Shown here: positions 1 to 7,585 of the stretch, piece by piece
Position numbering within the stretch: position 1 is the first letter of the stretch
Layout: each line of letters begins with the position of its first letter
DNA from: Crocosphaera sp038442745
GTDB taxonomy: Bacteria; Cyanobacteriota; Cyanobacteriia; Cyanobacteriales; Microcystaceae
Length of the DNA stretch: 22,414 nt
Assembly: GCF_038442745.1 (NCBI RefSeq)
Contig: NZ_JARVCN010000427.1
Coordinates: 1 to 22,414 of the forward strand
Direction of reading: 5' to 3'
Program-made: the position numbers and the translations under genes
The notes under the pieces: generated by a model
Told to the model about the DNA's origin: nothing
Seen by the model: the letters and a program-made list of their open reading frames with translations, nothing else
Database searches by the model: none

Positions 1-13
1 CTTTGTCCCCTAA

Positions 14-544
14 CTTTCGGCGAGTCCCCCCAGACTTTTTGAGAAGCTTCATTTTCGTGAAGACTTTAAATTACCCACTAGAGTCGCTAGATTCCACAAT
101 GTCTATGGTCCAAATTGTACCTGGAAAGGTGGGAGGGAAAAAGCTCCCGCAGCAATTTGCAGAAAGGTGATCGAAGCAAAACTATCTCACAAAAAAGAGA
201 TTGAAATTTGGGGGGATGGAAATCAAACTCGAAGTTTTATGTTTATTGACGATTGTATAGAGGGAATTCTTCAGATTAGCCAAAGTCAAATTGAGGAAAC
301 ACTTAATCTTGGCTCTTCGGAACTCGTAACGATTAATCAATTAGTAGATTTAGTGGAAACCATTGCTGATACTAAACTAAAAAGAATTTATAAAACTCAT
401 GCTCCTAAAGGGGTAAATGGGCGCAATAGTGATAATACAAAAATTCTTCAGTATTTAAACTGGGAACCTAACACTCGACTTATTGACGGGCTGAACAAAA
501 CATATTGGTGGATTTATAATCAATATATCAACGAAATGGCATAG
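14..544 (+). pseudogene. GDP-mannose 3,5-epimerase, C-terminal part with damaged 5' end
   Basis: The encoded protein matches the C-terminal half of GDP-mannose 3,5-epimerase, an extended SDR enzyme that makes GDP-L-galactose/gulose from GDP-mannose. The diagnostic stretch is RFHNVYGP, then TWKGGREKAPAA (about positions 92-151), then EIWGDGNQTRSFMFIDD, LNLGSSE, GVNGRNSDNT and a final DGLNKTYWWI. The frame runs from after an in-frame TAA at 11-13, and no ATG lies before the conserved block. A GTG at 167 gives 125 aa but would drop the RFHNVYGP part. The upstream frame containing the catalytic Tyr-x3-Lys is not recognisable. A run of six C (26-31) sits where frame 1 (LTFGES) would have to shift to frame 2, so a frameshift or truncation is likely. 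The family assignment is firm; whether this is a true pseudogene or a sequencing slip in the C run is open. Confidence 0.72.
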
Positions 545-851
545 ATTTTTTTCGTAAATTTGTCTAAAAACTAGATACGGTAAATTTTTTCAGAGTTTTT
601 TTCTAAGGAGTGATCAAAGCTTAAGTCAGCGGCCTTTATCTATTATAATTCTTTCACCCAATTACCTAGATAAAGCAAACTGAATAATAATAGCCCTCTT
701 CCGTCACTTTTGGAAACATCCTATTATTTCTAAGTCCCAAAACCCTTTAATGATAAGCGATCTCGAACTTTTGTCTAGTCTTGCCCCAGTGTGCCGGAAG
801 AGGGATATAATTCGATTAACTTTAAGGATTATTTGACACAGAGACCCTAAT
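545..851. other. Non-coding spacer between epimerase remnant and first glycosyltransferase
   Basis: I see no coding frame in these 307 bp. The stretch is AT-rich and contains a perfect 10-bp inverted repeat (694-703 and 795-804), listed separately. A TTGACA at 833-838 lies only 13 bp before the next start codon, too close to be its -35 box. Confidence 0.6.
694..804. repeat. 10-bp perfect inverted repeat around a ~91-bp core (MITE- or IS-end-like)
   Basis: CCCTCTTCCG at 694-703 is the exact reverse complement of CGGAAGAGGG at 795-804, with about 91 bp of non-coding DNA between. The arms are GC-rich in an AT-rich spacer and sit next to a broken gene. This looks like the termini of a miniature or internally deleted insertion sequence. 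I see no convincing target duplication (flanks AATAATAG and ATATAATT only partly agree) and no transposase remnant, so the mobile-element reading is inference. Confidence 0.4.
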
Positions 852-2147
852 ATGAATATTACTTACGATATATCTTTACTAGGTTTATGTAAACGGTCGA
901 AATCTGGGCTTTCTAGAGTTACTGAAGCTTTTGCTCATAGAATAAAGAAAGAGAAAGAGTGTAATTTGACATTTTGTACTAGTTTATCATTTGATGTTTG
1001 GGAAGATTCACGACAATATCTAGAATCTGATCCTTATCTTGCAGACACACTATTTATTAGTCAAAGTAATAATAGAAATAAACGCCAAAAAATATATGAT
1101 TTAAGCACTAAAGCTATGAGTGTAATCCATAAATTAGGCTTGTTTCAAGATCGAAAATTGCCTTACACTTTATTGAGATTACTAGATTATAATTTTAGCC
1201 CTTTAGATTTCAATGATTTAAAATCTCAAGATATTTTTCACTCTCCATATCATGCTCTACCTGAGAAAGTAAAAAAAATCAATAACTTGATTACTTTTAT
1301 TACTGTCCATGACTTAATTCCTATTATGTATCCGCATTTTTTTGGATTAGAACCAAACTTATTAAAGTTTGATAAAAACTTTAATTTAAAGGAAGCATTA
1401 GATAGTATAGATGAAGAAACTTGGGTTATCTGTGCATCTCATTCTACGAAAAACGACTTGTGTAATTATCTTAAAAATAAAATCGACGTAAACAAGATTT
1501 TTGTAGTTTACCCTGGGGCTTCGGATATTTTCTATCCTTGCTTAGATATGGATAAAATTTCTATAACTAAAAAAAAGTATGGTATTCCTGATTCTCCATA
1601 TATTTTAAGCTTAAGCACTTTAGAACCCAGAAAAAACATCGAACATACTATTCGTTGTTTTCTTAATTTAGTGCAACAGGAGAAAATCAAAGATTTATAT
1701 TTAGTATTAGCTGGAAACAAAGGTTGGAATTATGAAGGAATTTTTCAACTAATTACTGAAAATAAAGATTTACAAGAGCGATTGATTATAATAGGTTATG
1801 TACAGGATGAAGATCTTGCGGCTCTATATAGTGGTGCTTTAGTATTTGTTTATCCTTCTTTTTATGAAGGTTTTGGCTTACCACCTTTAGAAGCAATGCA
1901 ATGTGGGACTCCTGTCATTACCTCGAATACTTCCTCTTTGCCTGAAGTAGTAGGTGATGCAGGATTTATGCTTGATCCTTTAGATCAAGATGGACTTTCC
2001 CAGAGTATATTACAGATTTACTCTGACTTCTCTTTGAGACAAGTTTTATCGATAAAATCAAGAGAACAAGCAAAAAAATTTAGCTGGTCAAAATGTATTC
2101 AAGAAACTATTACTGCTTACAAACAATCAATAAGTAGTCGGGACTGA
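852..2147 (+). CDS. Glycosyltransferase family 4 (GT-B fold)
   Basis: This 431-aa cytoplasmic enzyme transfers a sugar from a nucleotide-sugar donor to a growing polysaccharide or lipid-linked oligosaccharide. The N-terminal half is the acceptor domain: SGLSRVTEAFA near residues 18-28, FHSPYHALP near 129-137, and FITVHDLIPIMYP near 149-161. The C-terminal half is a standard Glycos_transf_1 donor domain: LSTLEPRKNIE at 254-264, LVLAGNKGW at 284-292, then EGFGLPPLE, in which Glu339 and Glu347 form the E-x7-E signature, then CGTPVITSNTSSLPEVVGDAG. Length is normal and nothing is missing. The neighbours are other glycosyltransferases and a GDP-mannose epimerase remnant, so a mannose-type donor in surface polysaccharide synthesis is plausible, but sugar and linkage cannot be read from the sequence. 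Confidence 0.92.
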   Translation: MNITYDISLLGLCKRSKSGLSRVTEAFAHRIKKEKECNLTFCTSLSFDVWEDSRQYLESDPYLADTLFISQSNNRNKRQKIYDLSTKAMSVIHKLGLFQDRKLPYTLLRLLDYNFSPLDFNDLKSQDIFHSPYHALPEKVKKINNLITFITVHDLIPIMYPHFFGLEPNLLKFDKNFNLKEALDSIDEETWVICASHSTKNDLCNYLKNKIDVNKIFVVYPGASDIFYPCLDMDKISITKKKYGIPDSPYILSLSTLEPRKNIEHTIRCFLNLVQQEKIKDLYLVLAGNKGWNYEGIFQLITENKDLQERLIIIGYVQDEDLAALYSGALVFVYPSFYEGFGLPPLEAMQCGTPVITSNTSSLPEVVGDAGFMLDPLDQDGLSQSILQIYSDFSLRQVLSIKSREQAKKFSWSKCIQETITAYKQSISSRD

Positions 2148-2201
2148 ACAGATAGTACCATGTTGAGATTTGAATAGTTTGGTCAATAAAATACTAAAAT
2201 C

Positions 2202-3104
2202 ATGAAGAAAATCTGGAACTATTTTAATTTGTATTTTAGAAAAACTCAAAATACAATCACTCAAGAGACAACAAACCCTTCTAAAATTAAACCAATATCA
2301 AAGCTAAAACGTGTCCCTTTAAATCTGGATAATCTTCCAGTTGTTCTTATTCTTACTCCAGTTAAAGATGCTACAAAATTTTTACCCAATTATCTAGAAA
2401 AATTGTTTACTTTAACTTATCCTCACGATAAGATATCTCTTGGTTTTTTAGAAAGTGATAGTTCTGATGATACATTCGATTTATTAAAACGTTCTCTATC
2501 TGTGCTTGAACAAGAGTTTAAAAACGTACATATTTACCAAAAGAATTTTGGGTTTTATTTAACTACGCCACGATGGGACTCAAGTGTACAATATAAACGG
2601 CGATCAATTATGGCTAAAAGTCGTAATTTTTTATGTCATAAAGCACTTCAAGACGAAGATTGGGTATTGTGGATAGATGTAGATGTTGAATATTATCCTC
2701 CAGATATTATTCAACTGCTTTTGGAAAGTGGAAAAGAGATTGTTGTGCCTAATTGTGTTTTTGAACCAGGTGGTAAAACTTTTGATTTAAATACATTTCA
2801 GTTCAAACCTAATGCTAAATCACTAGATTGGAGTCCTTATATGGTTGATAATATTTTGCAACCCCCTAAAGGCAAGGGCAGATTATATCTTGAAGATTTA
2901 CGAGAACATGAAATTGTTGAGGTTGATGGAGTTGGGGGAACAATGCTGCTGATTAAGGCAGATATTCATCGAGAAGGACTAATTTTTCCTCCTTTTAGTT
3001 ATAAGCATTATATTGAAACTGAAGGGTTAGCAATGATGGCAAAAGATATGAAATATACTTGTTGGGGATTACCACAACTTGAAATTATTCATGGTTCTCA
3101 TTAG
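2202..3104 (+). CDS. GT62 (Anp1/Mnn9-like) mannosyltransferase family protein
   Basis: This 300-aa protein resembles the Anp1/Mnn9/Van1 family (Pfam Anp1, CAZy GT62), known in yeast as Golgi alpha-1,6-mannan polymerase subunits. Family features appear in order: VVLILTPVKDATKFLPNY (47-64), LTYPHDKISLGFLESDSSDDT (71-91), the RR-x3-MAKSRNFL block (133-144), WVLWIDVDVE (154-163) with the metal-binding DxD at Asp159-Val-Asp161, VVPNC (181-185), VDGVGGTMLLIKADIHREG (241-259) and HYIETEGLAMMAK (269-281). The N-terminal 45 residues have no clear membrane anchor, unlike the fungal type II membrane proteins, so the bacterial form is probably cytosolic or loosely attached. It follows the GT4 gene by 54 bp on the same strand and probably shares its transcript. 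The donor is presumably GDP-mannose; bacterial members are functionally unproven as far as I know. Confidence 0.85.
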   Translation: MKKIWNYFNLYFRKTQNTITQETTNPSKIKPISKLKRVPLNLDNLPVVLILTPVKDATKFLPNYLEKLFTLTYPHDKISLGFLESDSSDDTFDLLKRSLSVLEQEFKNVHIYQKNFGFYLTTPRWDSSVQYKRRSIMAKSRNFLCHKALQDEDWVLWIDVDVEYYPPDIIQLLLESGKEIVVPNCVFEPGGKTFDLNTFQFKPNAKSLDWSPYMVDNILQPPKGKGRLYLEDLREHEIVEVDGVGGTMLLIKADIHREGLIFPPFSYKHYIETEGLAMMAKDMKYTCWGLPQLEIIHGSH

Positions 3105-3150
3105 GATTGTTGTTGTAAGTATTGAGTAATAGGCTAAATAAAATACGTTT

Positions 3151-4071
3151 CTAAGATTTAGACTCTTTTTGGACTAGTTTCAATAATCCATCAATCTTCG
3201 CATAAGCCCAAAATTCTCCTAAAGACCAACAAAAAATTCCCACTAAAGTTACTGGAAGGGTTAGTATAAATTTATCTCGATATGTCCCTGCTTTTAAAAC
3301 ATCTTTAGTTCGACGATAGGTGATTATGATCGGCAGTATAGGTGAGCCGAAGGCATATATGATTTGTTTAAAAGGGGAAAACTTTTTTTCTGATATGCGC
3401 AGTTTAGCAAAGGTTTTTCCGTGACTAAATTTGCGTTTCATTAAATCACTTAGGTCTTCAATGTTAATATGAAAAACCTGAATCGTAGGAATAAATAAAG
3501 CTTGGTAGCCAGCATCAGCTAGTTTCCAAGTAAATAGTGTGTCTTCACATAAACTTCCTTCTAAAAACGGTCCATACTTTTGGAATGCCCACCGCTTACA
3601 TGAAAGACATCCTGTGGGTATATCGGGACGTTCAAATGACTCTGATTGAGGCATCCACTGACTAAATCCTGAGAAATAGTAGCCCCAGCCTACATAACTA
3701 TCTGGATTCCCATTCGCAATGGCTCCTCCCACCACTGGATGATCTACTTTACGGTGGGCTTCCATAATCTGATTAACCCATATTGGCTCAACTAGACAAT
3801 CCGCATCTACAAATGCTAGGATCTCTCCTTTAGAATATGCTACCCCATAGTTCCGAGCATCTCCAGGGTACATTTGTTTGTCGAAATGATACAGATTTAC
3901 GTTAGGAAAATTCTCTTGAACCACTACCTCAGTACCGTCATCCGAACTATCAATAACAATAATTTCAAAAATTTCGCGATTAACTTGAGCTTCGAGGGAT
4001 TGTAAGCAGGCAAAAATGGTTTTAATCGAATTATATGACGCTATAATCACAGAAACTGTCAAATTTTGCAT
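3151..4071 (-). CDS. Glycosyltransferase family 2 with C-terminal membrane segments
   Basis: This GT-A fold enzyme opens with VSVIIASYNS (residues 6-15) and has EIIVIDSSDDGT (36-47), the donor/metal motif DAD at 89-91, GDARNYG (70-76), and an ED pair at 176-177 before TLFTWKLADAGYQA, all standard for inverting GT2 transferases. Two hydrophobic stretches near 236-251 and 268-290 suggest membrane association of the C terminus. The frame could start at 4137, adding 22 residues, but the ATG at 4071 is preceded by a strong GGAGGG ribosome site and begins directly at the domain, so I take it (306 aa). The gene converges on the GT62 gene (46 bp apart) and diverges from the GT4 at 4633. The product probably elongates a surface glycan; its sugar specificity is unknown. 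Confidence 0.9.
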   Translation of the reverse strand: MQNLTVSVIIASYNSIKTIFACLQSLEAQVNREIFEIIVIDSSDDGTEVVVQENFPNVNLYHFDKQMYPGDARNYGVAYSKGEILAFVDADCLVEPIWVNQIMEAHRKVDHPVVGGAIANGNPDSYVGWGYYFSGFSQWMPQSESFERPDIPTGCLSCKRWAFQKYGPFLEGSLCEDTLFTWKLADAGYQALFIPTIQVFHINIEDLSDLMKRKFSHGKTFAKLRISEKKFSPFKQIIYAFGSPILPIIITYRRTKDVLKAGTYRDKFILTLPVTLVGIFCWSLGEFWAYAKIDGLLKLVQKESKS

Positions 4072-4074
4072 AAG

Positions 4075-4080
4075 CCCTCC
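4075..4080 (-). promoter_or_regulatory. Ribosome binding site deciding the GT2 start
   Basis: On the minus strand GGAGGG lies 3 bases before the ATG at 4071, whereas the longer-frame ATG at 4137 has no comparable site. The spacing is short but the match is far better than at most genes of this window. Confidence 0.6.
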
Positions 4081-4548
4081 GGCGACGTAATTAATCAACT
4101 GTGTTGGAAGAAGTAAAATTAGGGGACTATTTCCCATAGAGTTTATAAGATAAATAATATCATTATTCTCTTATATTTTGCTTCCTAATAGCTTCTTAAA
4201 AGTGTCACTACTAATCTCTTTAAAAGACACAGAAATCGATTAAATAATCCTTTTTTTTGATTGTTAGATTCTGCTGCTCTTAAAATTTATATTAATATCT
4301 AAACTCTCTCTAAAAACATTATTTCTATGCTAAATATATCCACAATTGGGTAGTGGCTCAGTTAACAAGTGTATTCTAATGGATTGTTGATACCAAATTC
4401 TCTTTATATAACCTTTTTCCCATCTGACGAAACTTTTTTCTAAGAGATGAACATTAACTATATTTACAACTAAGAATGAAAATATATTTTTATAATAGCT
4501 CTAGTAATTAATCCAATTGTTCCTAAAATTAAATATAGTAACAAAATC

Positions 4549-4578
4549 TTGTTCTCAGTCCTAAAACTTTTTTATAAT
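4549..4578 (+). promoter_or_regulatory. Possible sigma-70-type promoter for the GT4 gene at 4633
   Basis: A perfect -10 box TATAAT lies at 4573-4578, about 55 bp before the start codon. The best -35 partner, TTGTTC at 4549-4554 (18 bp spacing), matches only at the TTG. TATAAT occurs easily by chance in such AT-rich DNA, so this is a weak call. Confidence 0.3.
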
Positions 4579-4632
4579 GAAAAAATTCTATTAACTTAGA
4601 TTAACTTTCACTACTTAAATAAAACTACCCCT

Positions 4633-5955
4633 ATGATGACTCCATTTATAGATATTTATCAATATTTAAAAGCTTGTCGTAAAGTCACGAAATATTATCA
4701 AAATAATATTCGTTTAGTAAAGAAAGATTTTAAAAAAACAAATAATTTAAAAATTCTCATGTTAACTCCTTATCCTCCTTATCCTCTTAATACGGGAGCA
4801 GCAATTCGTCGCTTTGAGACCATTAAATATTTAGGATTAAATAATGATCTTGTAGTTGTATCTTTTACTTTTTCTAGTAAAGATTATGATTTTGAAGATA
4901 CATTAAATAAATATTGTGACTTAGCAATTATTATTAAGACTAGATTCTGGGTTTTCCCGACTACTTCTGATATACCTAGACCGATTCGACTTTTTCAATC
5001 TTTGCGAATACAATATATATTGAAAAAATTACAAAAATTTGGTTTTGATATCGTTATTTTTGATTCCATTTTTACGGCACAATATCAAGAATGGTTTTTA
5101 AAATCTTATACAATCCTCTTTGAGCATAATATTGAATCTCAAATAATTGCCCGCTCTTTAGACCAAGAAAAGGTAAACTTTAATAAAAAATTATATTATA
5201 AGAAAAAAAAAGAATTAAAATTATTTAAAGAATATGAAGAGAAAAAATGGGCTAAGTTTCCTCTCAAAATTGTAGTTAGTGAATATGATAAACAAGAATT
5301 AGATAGTCGTTGTCAAAGTGGTGAAACAATTGTTGTTAACAATGGGATTAACACTAAAACTATTTTACCTCTGCCTTCCATCGATGCTCAAAAAATATTA
5401 TTTATGGGAGCAATGGGATATCAACCTAATATTGATGCTGTAAACTATTTTGTAACTCAAATTCTACCTTTAGTTTGGCATGAACAGCCTCAACTAAAAT
5501 TTTGTATTGCCGGCTCTCATCCTAATCAATCAATTCTTGAGTTGAATAATCATCCTTATATTGAAGTAATTGCTAATCCAGAGGATATGAATCAAGTCGG
5601 TCAAACATCTTTCATGACAGTAGTACCCATGCGTATAGGGGGAGGGACTAGAATCAAAATTCTTCACTCCATGGCAATGGGATTACCAGTTATTTCCACA
5701 ACTTTGGGAGCGGAGGGGTTAAATGTTGTTGATGGCATTCATATTTTACTTCGAGATAAGCCTACCGAATTTGCTCAAGCGATATTACAAATTAGTTCTG
5801 ATTCTGATTTAAGGCTAAAACTAAGAGAGAATGGTCGTTTATTGGTGGAGAAAGAGTATGACTGGCTGAAAATTCTTCAGCAAATGGAAATCGAAATTAA
5901 TAATTTCTGGGGCCGTTCCAACAAAAGTGCCAAGAATAAAGACAAGATTCTGTGA
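4633..5955 (+). CDS. GT4-type glycosyltransferase (GT-B fold)
   Basis: This 440-aa protein has a basic N-terminal extension of about 40 residues, then a Rossmann start LKILMLTPYPPYPLNTGAAIRR (39-60) typical of the N-terminal domain of GT4 transferases, and EHNIES at 164-169. The donor-binding half shows ILFMGAMGYQPNIDAV (255-270), then GGGTRIKIL (336-344), then MAMGLPVISTTLGAEGL. Where many relatives have Glu in KILEAMA, this protein has His345 (KILHSMA); related enzymes vary at this position, so activity is not excluded. Two ATG codons are adjacent; the first is taken. It diverges from the GT2 gene across a long AT-rich spacer. Its role is most likely exopolysaccharide or LPS O-chain assembly with the neighbouring transferases; substrate unknown. 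Confidence 0.88.
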   Translation: MMTPFIDIYQYLKACRKVTKYYQNNIRLVKKDFKKTNNLKILMLTPYPPYPLNTGAAIRRFETIKYLGLNNDLVVVSFTFSSKDYDFEDTLNKYCDLAIIIKTRFWVFPTTSDIPRPIRLFQSLRIQYILKKLQKFGFDIVIFDSIFTAQYQEWFLKSYTILFEHNIESQIIARSLDQEKVNFNKKLYYKKKKELKLFKEYEEKKWAKFPLKIVVSEYDKQELDSRCQSGETIVVNNGINTKTILPLPSIDAQKILFMGAMGYQPNIDAVNYFVTQILPLVWHEQPQLKFCIAGSHPNQSILELNNHPYIEVIANPEDMNQVGQTSFMTVVPMRIGGGTRIKILHSMAMGLPVISTTLGAEGLNVVDGIHILLRDKPTEFAQAILQISSDSDLRLKLRENGRLLVEKEYDWLKILQQMEIEINNFWGRSNKSAKNKDKIL

Positions 5956-6187
5956 AAAATTTGGTAGTGATTTCCATGTAGTGATATGGTCTCAATTCAC
6001 TTATTATTATCCTTTTAGAGCAAATATTCTATTAAGTTAGTGGCTATTTGGCAAAATGGTTCCTCACATTTGAACGTCGCCTATGATATCAACAACAAAA
6101 AAATCATAATAAATATCAAGGCCTTAACGCCTAAATTAAGTATATAAATAATAATTACAATGAGGTAGATTTAGGATAACTAAATTA

Positions 6188-7507
6188 TTAATTCATCCTC
6201 ATTTTGCCGGGGTTCATTAAACCATAAGGATCAACTTCTTTTTTGAAGTTTAACTGTGGAGAATCAATGGTTTTTCTACCTCCTCCTTCTAATAAATAGG
6301 TGTGTGGGTTGGCAATACCGGCACCATTTTCTTCGTGGTAACGGATGATTTCATTAACCCTCTCTTCTGTTGTAAAATGAAACAACTGTAAACCAGCAGG
6401 AATAACTTTACCTTGAAACTTGATAAACTCTAAATGTATCATCACTTCATCTCCAAAATGATGATAAAAGTGTTCAACATTATCCAAGGTAAAATAAAAG
6501 GTTTGTAAATAAGTAATACTAGGATCGATTGCACGAGCGTAAAGGGTGGTATGATTCCAAGTATATTCTAATAATGTCATCCCTTTGTTGGCTTCTTCGG
6601 CAGTTTTTAGATAAGTTATTTCTCCCTTATATTCATAGACTAAATCTTTTAATGCTTCTAAATCATATTCAGAAACCATCAACAAAGCAGCGTGTTTATT
6701 TTCGGGTAAATAGTCTTTTAAATGATGTAAATAACTACAAATAGGTGCAGCATGAACGGTGATTAATTTTTTAACTATTCCATCGCTATCTCCTAACCCT
6801 TGACCAAACCTGGCAGCTTCCATAAAATCATCGAAAACAACGATCATTTCCACCCAAGGATAAGCCGGAGCTAAAGAAATTTCTAATTGTGTAATAATAC
6901 CGTTAGTACCGTAGGCATGATTAACTTTTTGTACTTCATCTCCTCTTAATTCCATGAGACAGGGTTCATCTTCTAGGGTTACAATGCGTAAAGCCCGAAG
7001 ATTACCGCGATCGCGGGACTGTCCATAGGTAACAGATCCCATTCCTACGCTACCACCACCAATAAACCCCCCAATGGTTGCACTACGGTACGTAGAAGGA
7101 GCCATTCTTAGCTCCCAACCTGTTTGTCTGGCCAGTTTATCAAAGGGGGCCATTTTTACCCCGGGTTCCACACAAGCAACCCCCTGTTCTAACCAGAGAA
7201 TTTGTTGCATTTTTGTAGTATCAAGTATAACACCTCCTTCTAGGGGAATACATTGACCATAATTCCCGGTTCCAGCACCTCTGACGGTTAAAGGAACTTG
7301 ATATTTTACGCAAGTTTGGGCTATTTCTATGATTTCTGCTTCTGTGGTGGGACGAATAACCATATCTCCCCGTTTATCTTGCAATTGTTGTTGCAGAATC
7401 GGGCTAAAATGGTAATAGTCTAGAGATAGCTTGGCAACTTGATGGGGATCGGTAATAAGGTCTAGATGGGATAAGGCTTCTTGTACTTTCTCTATGTTTG
7501 CATTCAT
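6188..7507 (-). CDS. FAD-binding oxidoreductase, GlcD/FAD-linked oxidase type
   Basis: This 439-aa flavoprotein belongs to the VAO/PCMH family. The FAD_binding_4 domain (about 45-215) contains VRGAGTGNYGQ (75-85), the pyrophosphate-binding loop, and SATIGGFIGGG plus GMGSVTYG (142-162). The C terminus ends in the family's NPGKM signature. Relatives include the glycolate dehydrogenase subunit GlcD and D-lactate dehydrogenases, which oxidise 2-hydroxy acids. The length is slightly short of classical GlcD, and no GlcE/GlcF partner or iron-sulfur subunit is nearby, so glycolate is only one possible substrate. It is a single-gene unit with its own promoter candidate just upstream. Confidence 0.85.
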   Translation of the reverse strand: MNANIEKVQEALSHLDLITDPHQVAKLSLDYYHFSPILQQQLQDKRGDMVIRPTTEAEIIEIAQTCVKYQVPLTVRGAGTGNYGQCIPLEGGVILDTTKMQQILWLEQGVACVEPGVKMAPFDKLARQTGWELRMAPSTYRSATIGGFIGGGSVGMGSVTYGQSRDRGNLRALRIVTLEDEPCLMELRGDEVQKVNHAYGTNGIITQLEISLAPAYPWVEMIVVFDDFMEAARFGQGLGDSDGIVKKLITVHAAPICSYLHHLKDYLPENKHAALLMVSEYDLEALKDLVYEYKGEITYLKTAEEANKGMTLLEYTWNHTTLYARAIDPSITYLQTFYFTLDNVEHFYHHFGDEVMIHLEFIKFQGKVIPAGLQLFHFTTEERVNEIIRYHEENGAGIANPHTYLLEGGGRKTIDSPQLNFKKEVDPYGLMNPGKMRMN

Positions 7508-7545
7508 AATAGTTATTAAATGTAGAAGTAAAATTATCTACTTTT

Positions 7546-7551
7546 ATTGTA
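7546..7551 (-). promoter_or_regulatory. Extended -10 promoter element for the FAD oxidoreductase gene
   Basis: Read on the minus strand, TGCTACAAT forms an extended -10 box (TG-n-TACAAT) about 39 bp before the start codon at 7507. The -35 region at 17 bp spacing is poor, which is common when an extended -10 is present. Supported by position and motif only. Confidence 0.4.
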
Positions 7552-7585
7552 GCAAACAATGGATAAATATTAACAGTTTAACTAT

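Larger units (their letters stand above)
4072..4632. other. Long AT-rich divergent intergenic region between two glycosyltransferase genes
   Basis: About 560 bp without a supportable gene separate the divergent starts at 4071 (minus) and 4633 (plus). It is strongly AT-rich. A weak stem GTGTC (4202-4206) / GACAC (4226-4230) and a TATAAT at 4573-4578 are the only elements I can point to. No tRNA, CRISPR or transposase trace is visible. The region presumably holds the promoters of both genes. Confidence 0.5.

Noticed and set aside
833..838. TTGACA as the -35 box of the GT4 gene at 852
   Set aside because: It lies 13 bp before the start codon, leaving no room for a -10 box and transcription start.
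4072..4137. 22-residue N-terminal extension of the GT2 protein from the ATG at 4137
   Set aside because: The internal ATG at 4071 has a GGAGGG site and begins at the glycosyltransferase domain; the extension has neither support nor family counterpart.
4202..4230. GTGTC/GACAC stem as an RNA element
   Set aside because: A 5-bp stem with a 19-nt loop is expected by chance in this length of sequence.
5633..5690. Loss of catalytic Glu (His345) in the second GT4 enzyme as evidence of inactivity
   Set aside because: Related enzymes with the GGGTRIKIL motif vary at this position, so it does not show inactivation.
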